Assembly (NCBI RefSeq): GCF_030269925.1 | Contig: NC_085130.1 | Coordinates: forward strand, 4,848,501 to 4,912,500 | Length of the DNA stretch: 64,000 nt | Source: Bombyx mori | Taxonomy: Eukaryota; Arthropoda; Insecta; Lepidoptera; Bombycidae | Direction: 5' to 3' | Shown here: positions 33,040 through 42,315 of the stretch, one piece after another | How the letters are laid out: every line of letters starts with the position of its first letter | How positions within the stretch are numbered: the first letter of the stretch is position 1 | Made by a program: the position numbers and the translations under genes | Notes under the pieces: generated by a model | The model's database searches: none | Seen by the model: only the letters and a program-made list of their open reading frames with translations | Told to the model about the DNA's origin: nothing

Positions 33040-33545
33040 TCCTCCCGATTTAATCTCGGTGCTTTTAGGCATATCAAGCACCGGTCACCGTTCTCGTCGA
33101 ATGTGACAAAGAGAGTTCGTCGTGCAAGCTAAACTACAGATACAACTCCCTGAATTTCTCAGCGGATCCTTTTTTTTTATTTTTTTTTTATTGCTTAGAT
33201 GGGTGGACGAGCTCACAGTCCACCTGGTGTTAAGTGGTTACTGGAGCCCATAGACATTTACGACGTAAATGCGCCACCCACCTTGAGAAATAAGTTGTAA
33301 GGTCACAAGTATAGTTACAACGGCTGCCCCACCCTTCAAACCGAAACGCATTACTGCTTCACGGTAGAAATAGCCAGGGCAGTGGTACCGACCCGTGCGG
33401 ACTCACAAGAGGTCCTACCACCAGTAAGAAGTCGCAGTCTTCTCAGTAAGTCGCCAGTAAAATATTGAACAAAGAATTTCTCTTGCTAGTATGTCCTCAA
33501 TTTCTCTCAGGCTGAGCCCCGTGAGTTCGTTTACCAAATAGCGGG
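33040..33545 (-). repeat. repeat A interrupted by Bm1
   Basis: TCGTCGAATGTGACAAAGAG and TTTCTCAGCGGATCC lie left of the SINE (33170-33427). CTTCTCAGTAAGTCGC, TCTCTTGCTAGTATG and CAGGCTGAGCCCCGTGAG lie right of it. Together they make a diverged repeat A. Confidence 0.5.
33170..33427 (-). mobile_element. Bm1: Bm1-type SINE, 5'-truncated, inside repeat A
   Basis: Complete body with T-rich tail. Its insertion splits the older repeat A copy. Confidence 0.9.
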
Positions 33546-34439
33546 CAAATAAAATATCATCGATAAATTAGAGAAAAAAAACCCAGATTAAGATTTATTT
33601 CATTGTTTGTTCAAATTAGATTTCGCAATATTTTTAAACCCCACCAACATCTACCACTCGCCCACATAGACTTAAAAAATCCTAGCCCAATTAAGATTCC
33701 AGTGGATCTCTTTGAAATCAAATCACCTAATAACAAGCAGGAACATTTGTACCAAGACTCGTATAACCTCGAACGCTGTGTCGCATTCTAACAAAACGAG
33801 ACAGACAAGCAAAATATTTTTGTACATATACAATACAAAGTAGTTTAACGACCTACCGAGAAAACCTAAGCTGTTTGTCAGCGTCGAAAATAGCTTAGAG
33901 TGTAGCGTTTTGACAAATAGCTGTTCAGTCGTAATGCTTGCAGTAAAATCCCGCAGAGTAACCTTATGCGTCACATCTAATTGTAGTCTCGGAAATGAAA
34001 TCAGGTGATAGAGGACCAAAAAGAAAAACTGAAAGAAAGAAAGAAAGAAAGAAATCATTTATTCGCCAAGCATAGTGAAAATGAGTTATTACATAAGTTA
34101 AAAGCAGCGTGTATGCTTTGTCGTTATTTAATTTTGACATGCGAATTTTAGTGCAGTACAAGATATTATAATATTATATTATAATTTACCATTAATTCAT
34201 CCATAATTCAACTAATAATTAAAAATTCCATTTATTTTCAATGTCGTCCCTAAGAAAATCATTTATGTGATAATAATTTCGACTAATAAAATTATCTTTT
34301 AGTTTTTCTTAAAATGAAAATCGTCTAAGTCTCTTAATGTCTTTGGTAGTTTATTAAATATCCTAACGCTCATACCTAGTATACTATTATTCTGTAGTGA
34401 ATGTTTATTTGTACGTTTATCTTCTATTTTAATACGCTT
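33546..34439. other. AT-rich stretch with a (GAAA)n run
   Basis: No gene recognised. (GAAA) tetranucleotide repeat at about 34029-34053. ORFs at 33603-34161 are not recognised. Confidence 0.4.
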
Positions 34440-34560
34440 TTATTAGCTTCAGACGTATGTATGTTTGTAACGGAATCTTTGAACATGATTTTGACCCTCT
34501 TCAAAACGTCGGATTAACTCGAAATTTGGTATACTTATTAAGGACCGATGACAATTTAAT
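34440..34560 (+). repeat. short interspersed repeat fragment
   Basis: TGTAACGGAATCTTTGAACA TGATTTTGACC..., CGAAATTTGGTATACTTATT. I know this block as a frequent motif in lepidopteran repeats. It directly precedes the foldback. Confidence 0.35.
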
Positions 34561-34648
34561 ATTTAAAAAAAAGGAAAAAAAATATTGAAAAAATTGAAAT
34601 TCAACCAAAAAATGAAAAATAAATAATAGTAAAAAAAAACAAAAAAAA

Positions 34649-34936
34649 AACGCTTTTATAGAAAACTCCACTAAAAAATAGAAAAATAATCTTAATAAAT
34701 TTGATTTAAAAATAGTGTAAGAAAAAATGATTTTATTGTAAAAAAGCGTGGGGTACTTTTCAGGATATTATCAAAATAACCCTTCTACTCATATTATGTT
34801 CATAAAATATTTATAACTACTGATACCATGCACCCCACGCTTTTTTTACAATAAAATCATTTTTTCTTACACTATTTTTAATTCAAATTTATTAAGATTT
34901 ATTTTCTATTTTTAGTGGAATTTTCTAAAAAAACGT
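34649..34936. repeat. long foldback (about 105-bp arms, 77-nt loop)
   Basis: The left arm (about 34649-34754, ending AAAGCGTGGGGT) and the right arm (34832 to about 34936, starting ACCCCACGCTTT) are reverse complements over about 105 bp with few mismatches. The loop is 34755-34831. No ORF. It could be a foldback/MITE-type element, and its transcript would form a long near-perfect hairpin. Confidence 0.85.
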
Positions 34937-35040
34937 ATTTTTTTAGTTTTTTCAATAGATTTTTTTTTAATTATTTAAACATGTTCTTAGTGCTTCAAGA
35001 ATTATTTTTCATGGTGCCACTAATGCACGTGTAATTGCAG

Positions 35041-35270
35041 TTGCTATGGCTGAGAGGACAGCGCTTGGCCTGATGCGGCTGTGCCGGTTCTTAAATCCCA
35101 CAAGCAATTGTCTATTGTATCCAAGGGAATACGTACTTAACGCGTTTCCACGAACGACTTTCCCGAATAACGTCGTGGAATAAAAATCAAAACAAGCAAA
35201 ATTAATTGGCATCTGTTTACTTGTAGTAGAACGTATTGTGAACCAGCACGCGTAAAGTAAGTCGCGGTAA
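35041..35270 (-). repeat. Bm1: old Bm1-like relics
   Basis: GTACTTAACGCGTTTCCACG AACGAC... and GTCGTGGAATAAAAATCAAA resemble the SINE middle in sense orientation, and CTTGTAGTAGAACGTATTGT GAACC resembles its body start. The orientation looks + by these motifs, but the relic is so diverged that strand and extent are tentative. Confidence 0.3.
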
Positions 35271-35620
35271 TTCAACCTATGTTTTATATATTCTGGCATA
35301 TAGTACTGTATTTTTCCAATATACGTCACTATACTTACTTACTGGTGGTAGGATGTCTTGTGAGTCCGCACGGGTAGGTACCGCCACCCTGCCTATTTCT
35401 ACCGTGAAGCAGTAATGCGTTTCGGTTCAAGAGTGGTGGGGCAGCCGTTGTAACTATACTTGATACCTTAGAATTTATATCTCAAGGTGGGTGGTGAATT
35501 AACGTTGTAGATATCTATGGGCTCCAGTAACCACTTAAAACCACATCATTGTTTTTTCCATATCTATCGTGAAGCAGTCACGTATTCCGATTCAAAGGGT
35601 TAGGATAGCTGTGATAAGAG
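35271..35620 (+). mobile_element. Bm1: Bm1-type SINE plus 70-bp shared flank
   Basis: 35271-35340 (from TCAACCTATG to ACTTACTTACT) is nearly identical to 42316-42385, and each is followed by a Bm1 body. Here the body runs 35341-35545. A second, more diverged piece (ATCGTGAAGCAGTCACG...) extends to 35620, where the R1-clade element begins. Confidence 0.65.
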
Positions 35621-36108
35621 GAAAGTTTCATGTGCTGAAGGAAATTGTCTCCTCAGTGGCGTCCAAGTCAAGCTCTTTAAAGGGCACGTACGTCCGGGCC
35701 CTGAAGTGTGTAGCCGCTACCCTGGAAGTATATCTGGAGGCTTTCCTTCAGCGCACAAGCACGGAGGAGGTAGCCAACCTGCGGTCGCAACTGGAGCGGT
35801 TGCACTCAGAAAATGGGGAGCTACGGATGGAGAGCGTGCGTGCGAGAGAGGAGTTGACTGATATGCGTGCGACCCTCGATGGGGTTGTTGGATGCCAAAG
35901 CAATTTGACAATTCCGCCACCCCCGCTAGAAGACATTATACAAGAAAAGGATAAGGAGATCGAGGACCTGAAGCGGCAAATCACGATCCTGGAGGCTCGC
36001 ACCTCCAAAGTTGAGCGCGCGAGGCCATTGCTGGCGCACGAGCGCCCCGCGCCTATGTCATCTCACGTGGAACAGTGGCGGCACCAGCGCCTTCAAAAGC
36101 CACAGTGA
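35569..36108 (+). pseudogene. ORF1 (gag-like) N-terminal fragment, SINE-fused
   Basis: 179 codons. Roughly the first 15-17 (MKQSRIPIQRVRIAVI) are encoded by Bm1-derived DNA. The rest is retrotransposon ORF1, including a probable coiled coil (about residues 60-150: EEVANLRSQLERLHSENGEL, EIEDLKRQITILEARTSKVE) suited to multimer formation. The frame ends at 36108, while ORF1 continues in the -1 frame from 36075, so a frameshift mutation between about 36065 and 36108 separates the halves. The true ORF1 start is lost. Confidence 0.7.
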
Positions 36109-37409
36109 CCAAAGTGGGTGCAGCACCCGCGACGCGCGCTTTGGCTAACTTGGCCGCACCGGTCAAGTCTGCTAGCAGGCGAGTGCATGCTCAGCCCGCA
36201 AGGCCGCCGACCGCCGCTCCTGCCCCACTCCAGCCAGCAAAAGCGGGGCCTGGAAGGAGTCGCGCTAAGCAGAAGAAGGGCCTGAACGCCGCCAAGCAGG
36301 CGCAGACCCCCCAGCCCCGTCCGCTACCATCCGCCCCGTCCAACATGAACGAGGCGTGGACCACAGTGGTGAGGCGGGGTGGAAGGAAAACACAAACCTC
36401 GCTTGACCCTCGGCCCGTCCTTGTGGCCGCCGCTCCCCAGACTATGGGTCGAGAGGCAGCTAGGACAAAAAAGAAGGGGCGGAAGTCAAGGAAACCGCGC
36501 GCCCCACGGTCGGCGGCAGTAGTTTTAGAGCTGCTGCCGGCTTCGAAGGAAAAAGGCTTCACTTACGGGGAGGTGATGGCCCGGGCGCGCTGTAGCGTTG
36601 ATGTAGACGCTATAGGCGTAGAGGGTGGCATCCGAGTCCGGCACACAGCTAACGGGGCTCGGCTGCTTGAATGTCCCGGTGCCGACTCTGGCGCGGCTGC
36701 GGACAGACTGGCGGCCCGGCTTCGCGAAGTCCTGCCGGACCCGGAAGTCGTGCGAATCGAGAGGCCCGTCAAGATGGCAGAGATTAAGGTGACGGGCCTG
36801 GATGAGTGCGCTACTCAGATGGAAGTGGCCGCCGCTATTGCATCGCAGGGCAACTGCGCCCTCGCACAAGTGAAGGTGGGAGAGCTCCGGAGTTGTTACT
36901 CTGGGGCTTTCACCGTGTGGGCGCGTTGCCCCGTGCAGGCGGCCACCCTCTTGGCCACGCCTCCACAAGGTCGGCCTGCCGACTCGCCGGGGAGGCTGCG
37001 CGTGGGTTGGGTGATAGCCCACGTGCAGCTGCAGGAGGCACGTCCATGGCGATGCCTCCGGTGCTTTGGCACCGGGCACGGCCTCGCCAAGTGCCCGTCG
37101 GCTGTGGATCGCAGCGGACTTTGCTTCCGTTGCTGTCAGCCCGGACACAAGGCAGCCTCCTGCACCGCTGCAACACCGCACTGCGTGTTGTGTGATGCAG
37201 CGAAACGGCGGGCCGATCATCGGGCCGGGGGTCCGGCCTGTCTTTCCGCACCCTCCTCCACAAAGAGGAGGCGTGGCGGGAAAAAGAAGAAAATAACAGA
37301 GGAAGAGCCGGCTGCGTGTGAAACAGCCGGCCCGTCAGTTCCCGCCGCGGCCGTCGGGCCGCAAGGCGGGACGGAAGACGAGGGAGCGATGGACGTGATA
37401 CCTCAATAA
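36075..37409 (+). CDS. ORF1 (gag-like nucleic-acid-binding protein), C-terminal part
   Basis: 444 codons, Ala/Pro/Arg-rich at the N-terminus, then the conserved R1/SART-type gag region. It ends in three zinc knuckles: CLRCFGTGHGLAKC (327-340) and CFRCCQPGHKAASC (350-363) are canonical CX2CX4HX4C, and CVLCDAAKRRADH... (370-389) is a longer CCHC variant. By family knowledge such proteins bind the element's RNA and form the RNP. The ATG at 36075 is internal to the ancestral ORF1 and marks the frame break, not a native start. The stop TAA at 37407-37409 overlaps the ORF2 ATG. GC content far exceeds its surroundings. Confidence 0.85.
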   Translation: MAAPAPSKATVTKVGAAPATRALANLAAPVKSASRRVHAQPARPPTAAPAPLQPAKAGPGRSRAKQKKGLNAAKQAQTPQPRPLPSAPSNMNEAWTTVVRRGGRKTQTSLDPRPVLVAAAPQTMGREAARTKKKGRKSRKPRAPRSAAVVLELLPASKEKGFTYGEVMARARCSVDVDAIGVEGGIRVRHTANGARLLECPGADSGAAADRLAARLREVLPDPEVVRIERPVKMAEIKVTGLDECATQMEVAAAIASQGNCALAQVKVGELRSCYSGAFTVWARCPVQAATLLATPPQGRPADSPGRLRVGWVIAHVQLQEARPWRCLRCFGTGHGLAKCPSAVDRSGLCFRCCQPGHKAASCTAATPHCVLCDAAKRRADHRAGGPACLSAPSSTKRRRGGKKKKITEEEPAACETAGPSVPAAAVGPQGGTEDEGAMDVIPQ

Positions 37410-37411
37410 TG
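37407..37411 (+). promoter_or_regulatory. TAATG stop-start junction
   Basis: The ORF1 stop TAA (37407-37409) and ORF2 start ATG (37409-37411) share the A. This arrangement is the documented termination-reinitiation signal of SART1. It is seen directly here, and function is inferred. Confidence 0.8.
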
Positions 37412-39889
37412 GATCACGTCCATCGCTTCCTTCAAGCGAACGTGAACCACTCCGCCAGGGCGCAGGATCTCCTCGTCCATACCATGGCGGAGTGGTTCAT
37501 CGACATCGCGATCGTCGCGGAGCCATACTTCGTACCTTCCGACCGGGAGGACTCCTGGGCCGGAGATGTCGATGGCTCCGTGGCGATCGTGATGCGACAG
37601 TCGGCGGCGTTACCCCCCCTTGGAATGGTGGCCAGGGGATCTGGGTACGTCGTAGTTAGGGTCGACGAAACCGTCGTGATCGGGGTGTACTTCTCTCCGA
37701 ACAGGAGTCTCGCCGAGTTCGAGCAGTTCCTGGGTGGGCTCGAGGCGTTGGTTCATCGCTTCGAGTCTCGCCCAGTGATACTAGCGTGGGACCTCAACGC
37801 TAAATGTACGGCTTGGGGATCCCCCCGCACGGACTCGCGTGGCGAGTTCCTGTCGGAGTGGGCTTTCGCGACCGGCCTCTGTCTCCTAAACAGAGGTTCG
37901 GTCGCGACCTGCGTGCGGTGGAACGGGGAATCACACGTGGACGTATCGTTCGCGTCTCCGTCCGCCGCGCGCCGTGTCTGTGGTTGGCGTGTCCTCGAGG
38001 GGGCGGAGACGCTCTCGGATCATCGGTTCGTCCGATTTGAGCTCTCCGTTTCCACCTCGTTGAACGCGCCGGCCGAAGACGCCCGCGGCGAGGAGGAGCT
38101 CCCGCGTAGTGCTCCCCGGTCATTCCCGCGATGGGCACTGAAGCGCCTGAACAAGGTGCTTGCGGTGGAGGCGGCCACAGTGGTCGCGTGGGCGCCGATG
38201 CCCGCGCGTCTAGTGGACGTGGAGTTGGAGGCCGAATGGTTCCGCGGTACGATGCGTCGCGTCTGCAGTGCTGCGATGCCCCGGGTCAGCGGTCGCGCTC
38301 CGCGTGGCGGTGCGTATTGGTGGACGCCCGAGATCGCGCTCCTCCGAGAGGAGTGCGTGCGGGCGCGCCGCCGAAGCGCCCGCCACCGCCGTCGCCGCCT
38401 TCGCGATGCGGACTTCGCGGAGGTGGCGACCCGCCTGCATGCCGACTGCCGTCAGAAGCAGGAGGCACTGCGGCGGGCCATCGGCGAGGCCAAGTCTCAG
38501 AGCATGAAGACGCTCCTGGAGACGCTTGACCAAGATCCTTGGGGGCGCCCGTACCAAACGGTCCGCAAGAAATTGCGGCCGTGGGCGCTCCCGGTGACGG
38601 AACGTCTCCAGCCTCAGCAGCTGCGGGAGATTGTCTCCGGGCTGTTCCCGCGGATGGAGAGGGGCTTCGAGCCCCCTTCCATGGGCGCGCCACCACGCAG
38701 TAGCGTGAGCGGTGATGCCCCTGCTGAGGTGGTCCCTCCGAGCATCTCGGAGGAGGAGATTCGTGCGGCCGTGTCGAGGATGCGGAGGAAGGACGCGGCC
38801 CCCGGCCCTGACGGTGTTCACGGCCGGGTCTGGGATTTGGCCTTCGGTGCCCTTGGGGACCGACTCGTGCGGCTCTATGAAGCCTGCCTCGAGTCGGGAC
38901 GGTTTCCGAAGCAGTGGAAGACGGGCAGACTTGTTCTGCTAAGGAAGGAGGGACGCCCCGCGGACTCACCTGCGGGATATCGTCCCATCGTGCTGCTGGA
39001 CGAGGCTGGAAAATTGCTCGAGCGGGTGGTGGCCGCCCGCATCGTCCAGCATCTGAGGGGGGTGGGTCCCGATCTGTCAGCGGAGCAGTTCGGATTCAGG
39101 GAGGGCCGCTCGACCATCGACGCGGTGATGCGCGTGCGTGCCCTCTCTGATGAGGCTGTCGGCCAGGGTGGGGTTGCACTGGCGGTGTCCCTTGACATCG
39201 CCAACGCGTTCAACACCTTGCCCTGGTCGGTGATCGCAGGGGCGCTGGAGTATCACGGCGTCCCTGCGTATCTCCGTCGGCTGATCGGGTCCTACCTCGA
39301 GGACAGGTCGGTCGTGTGCACCGGGCACGGTGGGGTGGTGCTCCGCTTCCCCGTCCAGCGCGGTGTTCCACAGGGGTCGGTCCTTGGCCCTCTCTTGTGG
39401 AACATCGGCTACGACTGGGTCCTGCGTAGCGCCCTAAGTGCTCCTCTTCCGGGTCTGAGCGTAGTTTGTTACGCGGACGACACTTTGGTCGTGGCCCGGG
39501 GGAGGGACTTGCGAGAGTCTGCCCGTCTTTCCTGCGCGGGGGTGGCCTTCGTCATCGGCAGGATCCGAAGGCTGGGTCTGGAGGTGGCGCTCGATAAATC
39601 CCAGGCCCTGTTGTTTCACGGGGCCCGGAGAGCGCCGCCTCAGGGGGCCCACCTCGTGATCGGAGGCGTTCGCGTCGAGATCGAGGCAACCGGGTTGCGG
39701 TACCTCGGTCTCGTACTGGACGGTCGTTGGAGCTTCCGCGCTCACTTTGAAAGATTAGGTCCCCGACTAATGGCGGCTGCCGGCTCGCTGAGTCGGCTGT
39801 TGCCGAACGTCGGGGGGCCTGACTTGGTGGTGCGCCGCCTCTACACGGGGGTGGTGCGGTCGATGGCACTGTACGGGGCTCCCGTGTAG
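37409..39889 (+). CDS. ORF2: AP-like endonuclease and reverse transcriptase, stopped by amber
   Basis: 826 codons. The endonuclease has the QANVNHS motif (near residue 11), AEPY (E38), WDLNAK (D128, N130) and SDH (203-205), the catalytic set of APE-type LINE endonucleases that nick the target. The RT domain shows YRPIVLLDEAGKLLE, QFGFREGRSTIDAV, LDIANAFNTLPW, GVPQGSVLGPLLWN and the catalytic YADD (688-691). It starts at the ATG of TAATG, overlapping the ORF1 stop by one base. In the silkworm element SART1 a UAAUG junction gives translational coupling, so the same is inferred here. A TAG at 39887-39889 follows LYGAPV, where family members usually have Trp. The frame then stays open to 40576. 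Confidence 0.92.
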   Translation: MDHVHRFLQANVNHSARAQDLLVHTMAEWFIDIAIVAEPYFVPSDREDSWAGDVDGSVAIVMRQSAALPPLGMVARGSGYVVVRVDETVVIGVYFSPNRSLAEFEQFLGGLEALVHRFESRPVILAWDLNAKCTAWGSPRTDSRGEFLSEWAFATGLCLLNRGSVATCVRWNGESHVDVSFASPSAARRVCGWRVLEGAETLSDHRFVRFELSVSTSLNAPAEDARGEEELPRSAPRSFPRWALKRLNKVLAVEAATVVAWAPMPARLVDVELEAEWFRGTMRRVCSAAMPRVSGRAPRGGAYWWTPEIALLREECVRARRRSARHRRRRLRDADFAEVATRLHADCRQKQEALRRAIGEAKSQSMKTLLETLDQDPWGRPYQTVRKKLRPWALPVTERLQPQQLREIVSGLFPRMERGFEPPSMGAPPRSSVSGDAPAEVVPPSISEEEIRAAVSRMRRKDAAPGPDGVHGRVWDLAFGALGDRLVRLYEACLESGRFPKQWKTGRLVLLRKEGRPADSPAGYRPIVLLDEAGKLLERVVAARIVQHLRGVGPDLSAEQFGFREGRSTIDAVMRVRALSDEAVGQGGVALAVSLDIANAFNTLPWSVIAGALEYHGVPAYLRRLIGSYLEDRSVVCTGHGGVVLRFPVQRGVPQGSVLGPLLWNIGYDWVLRSALSAPLPGLSVVCYADDTLVVARGRDLRESARLSCAGVAFVIGRIRRLGLEVALDKSQALLFHGARRAPPQGAHLVIGGVRVEIEATGLRYLGLVLDGRWSFRAHFERLGPRLMAAAGSLSRLLPNVGGPDLVVRRLYTGVVRSMALYGAPV

Positions 39890-40576
39890 TGCCACGCCCT
39901 GACCCGCGACAACGTTGCGGCGTTGCGACGTCCGCAGCGCGCGATTGCGGTCAGGGCGGTTCGTGGATACCGCACCGTCTCGTTTGAGGCGGCGTGCGTG
40001 CTAGCTGGGACGCCTCCCTGGGACCTGGAAGCGGAGGCGCTCGCTGCGGATTACGCGTGGCGATGCGATCTCCGCTCCAGGGGGGAGCCGCGTCCCGGCG
40101 CGGCGGAAGTTCGAGCGCGGAAGCTTCAATCTCGGCGTGCCGTGCTCGAGGCGTGGTCTCGCCGCCTGGCGGACCCCGCCTACGGGCGACGGACCGTCGA
40201 GGCGATCCGCCCGGTCCTCTCGGAATGGGTGAATCGCGACCGAGGACGTCTCACCTTCCGAGCGACACAGGTGCTCACGGGACACGGCTGTTTCGGTCGC
40301 TACCTGCACCTCGTCGCCCGGAGGGAGCCGACGCCGAAGTGCCACCACTGCAGTGGCTGCAACGAGGACACGGTGGAGCACACGCTCGCGTACTGCACCG
40401 CTTTCGCGGAGCAGCGCCGCGTCCTCGTTGCAAAAATAGGACCGGACTTGTCGCTTCCGACCGTCGTGGCTACGATGCTCGGCAGCGACGAGTCCTGGCA
40501 GGCGATGCTCGATTTCTGCGAGTCCACCATCTCGCAGAAGGAGGCGGCGGAACGAATTAGTACGAAGAACGATTAG
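39890..40576 (+). pseudogene. ORF2 C-terminal region after the internal amber
   Basis: Same frame as 37409-39889 and uninterrupted to a TAG at 40574-40576. It contains the R1-clade C-terminal zinc finger (CHHCSGCNEDTVEHTLAYC, Cys/His spaced as CX2C...HX4C), preceded by LTGHGCFGRYLH. The family is thought to need this part for RNA or target recognition. The last residues (ISTKND) come from non-element DNA, because homology to the 28-kb copy ends at about 40553. Without readthrough this part is not translated, apart from possible internal starts such as 39923. Confidence 0.8.
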
Positions 40577-40599
40577 TATTTTTTTTTGGTTAAAATAAT

Positions 40600-40925
40600 T
40601 CGTCTCAGTCGCATGCACTCTTGGCAGAGTGGTCGTGGTCATCACTTCGGGTGGTGGTGCGCTTCACCAGATGTCACCACTCCTCGCGTACCGCAGCCCT
40701 TCTTGTGCACTCGTTAACGGGACCGTTTAGAGCTGCCTTTATTTGGTCGGTCCATCGTAACGGTGATCTGCCGCGCGGTCTTGTACCCTCTATCATGCCC
40801 TGTACCACAAGGCGCTCAACTGAGTCGTCACTCCGCCGCGACACATGTCCGAAGAAAGTGATAATGCGACCCCGAACGTTGGAGGATAGACGCTGCTTGA
40901 TGCTAAGTTCCTGTAGAATTGGCTA
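40600..40925 (-). mobile_element. RTE-like LINE 3' end, antisense to the R1-clade element
   Basis: The minus strand reads ILQELSIKQRLSSNVRGRII, FFGHVSRRSDDSVERLVVQG and RGRSPLRWTDQIKAALNG, then a TGA where Trp is expected, and the family end ACCACTCTGCCAAG. Its tail points at the truncated 3' end of the R1-clade element, so the two lie tail to tail. Confidence 0.7.
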
Positions 40926-41323
40926 ATTCGTTCTGAAAATAATACATCTCTTCAAATAGACCTTTTGCGAAAACTCTAACGTTACCAGCATAGATTGACA
41001 CCGCACAAAACAATCTACGTTGGCTGTACGTATTTAATCTGTTCAATAAATTTCTTTTATCTCGTCGCTTCGGGCTCTAGACGTTTTCCTTCTGCGAGGA
41101 GAAATTTCTTTTTTTCCTGCCCGTACCGCAATCGACTCGACGCTTCTGTTCGTGATTACATAAAACGTTTAAGACGAAATTTTATCTGGCGACGCTACTT
41201 AAGACGATTTTGGATGTATTGGAAATTCAAAAATAAAATCCGAAGGATATTTAAAGTCAATGAATATAGGACAATTTGGACGCACGCATGAGTACGTGAA
41301 CATCTTACTTATATTAATTTTAA
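40926..41323. other. unassigned stretch
   Basis: The + ORF 40995-41291 is not recognised. AT-rich. Confidence 0.4.
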
Positions 41324-41470
41324 TCATCATCAGCCCGTGGACGTCTACTGCTCGACATGACTCCACCAAAGTTCGCCATAATGGCCGGTCCTACGGTCCA
41401 CATCCAGTAATTAAAGGTTATCAGCCCACCTTATGGGAAACTTACCTACGCTACGTCTTCCGGTCTGCTA
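41324..41470 (-). mobile_element. LINE 3' end (ATCATCATC tail)
   Basis: ATCATCATCAGCCCGTGGAC GTCTACTGCTCGACAT..., GGCCGGTCCTACG and ACCTACGCTACGTCTTCCGG are the reverse complement of a very common lepidopteran LINE 3' end. Diverged. Confidence 0.6.
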
Positions 41471-42315
41471 TCACCAATGGAGAAGCTTCTGGTTCAATTA
41501 TTATAGTTTGGCTAAAATTTTCTTTTCCATCAGACATCATCTTGACGTGCAATTCACAGTATTTGTTAACTAAGTAGAAACAATTTAGCGTTCGATACAT
41601 ATGCACAGTCACTTCGAACTATACTTATTAGTTATCAGTTAATCAAATCACCCTAACTGGCGTTGTATATAAATCCCTCGCCGTCACGTTCTGTGCCTGC
41701 AATATTAACAGAATCAATCTTCAATGCCGACTCAACTACGGGCAAAGGCGAGCTACCCCTCCAAAGGATCCCTGCCAAAACTATGATACATATATCTACT
41801 ATAAATCAATTTTCCGTACGTGTCCGACGCCTAAGAAAATCGGTGACAAGATTTCCATTGGCTTCCAAACCAAATACCACCCTCCAATTTTAAGCGCAAG
41901 GTCGATATTCCCGTATACGATATGCAACAGCTTCTTTAAAAGGTCTTTTATGGCGGCGTTTTCTAAGGCCCTTATGATAAGACGTAAAATAGTGTCCAAG
42001 GATCTAATTTAAGTGATTTTGACAGGAAATATAGCCCCAGGGTGCGATTCGCTAATCCTTTTTTATCAGAAATGTTTTACGACGCTATTTAAGGTTTCGT
42101 TCTTTTTATAAGGCTTTATCTTAATGCGAGGACTCTATGGGAGTATGGATTTTCCGTATGGCTCGGCGCCGGAAGCTGGAAGGCCTTTTAACCTTGCTTT
42201 AAACGACGTAGAAGATCTTCTGAATATTATTGATTGAGTTATTGTTTCTTATTCTTTTCATTTTGGGGAATGAAATCGACATTACGTAGAGCGCTATTTT
42301 GCCTAAGGCTATTAA
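41471..42315. other. unassigned stretch
   Basis: A 76-codon + ORF at 41663-41893 follows a TATATAAAT at about 41668, but no domain is recognised and no other promoter element is convincing. Confidence 0.35.

Larger units (their letters stand above)
35622..40553 (+). mobile_element. R1-clade non-LTR retrotransposon, near complete
   Basis: A GC-rich 4.9-kb unit with a gag-like ORF1, an APE-RT ORF2, a TAATG ORF junction and a C-terminal CCHC. It is the only element here with an RT core. The 5' end is cut into SINE DNA at about 35620, so the 5' UTR and ORF1 start are missing. The 3' end stops at GGCGGCGGAACGA (about 40553), whereas the related copy at 27.9-29.3 kb continues through more coding sequence and a UTR to poly(A). 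No telomeric TTAGG or 28S-like flank is visible, so it is not in the usual SART/TRAS or R1 sites. Non-functional as it stands. Confidence 0.85.

Noticed and set aside
36191..37263. Several long minus-strand ORFs across the R1-clade ORF1
   Set aside because: They are shadows of the GC-rich + coding frame. The + frame has zinc knuckles and family motifs.
38210..38969. Minus ORFs of 203 and 227 codons
   Set aside because: Antisense to the endonuclease/RT frame, Arg/Pro-rich, with no domains.
35622..40553. Identity as the 28S-specific R1 or telomeric SART/TRAS
   Set aside because: No rDNA or TTAGG flanks are visible, and the 28-kb relative sits in a SINE with a poly(A) tail. Only the clade is claimed.
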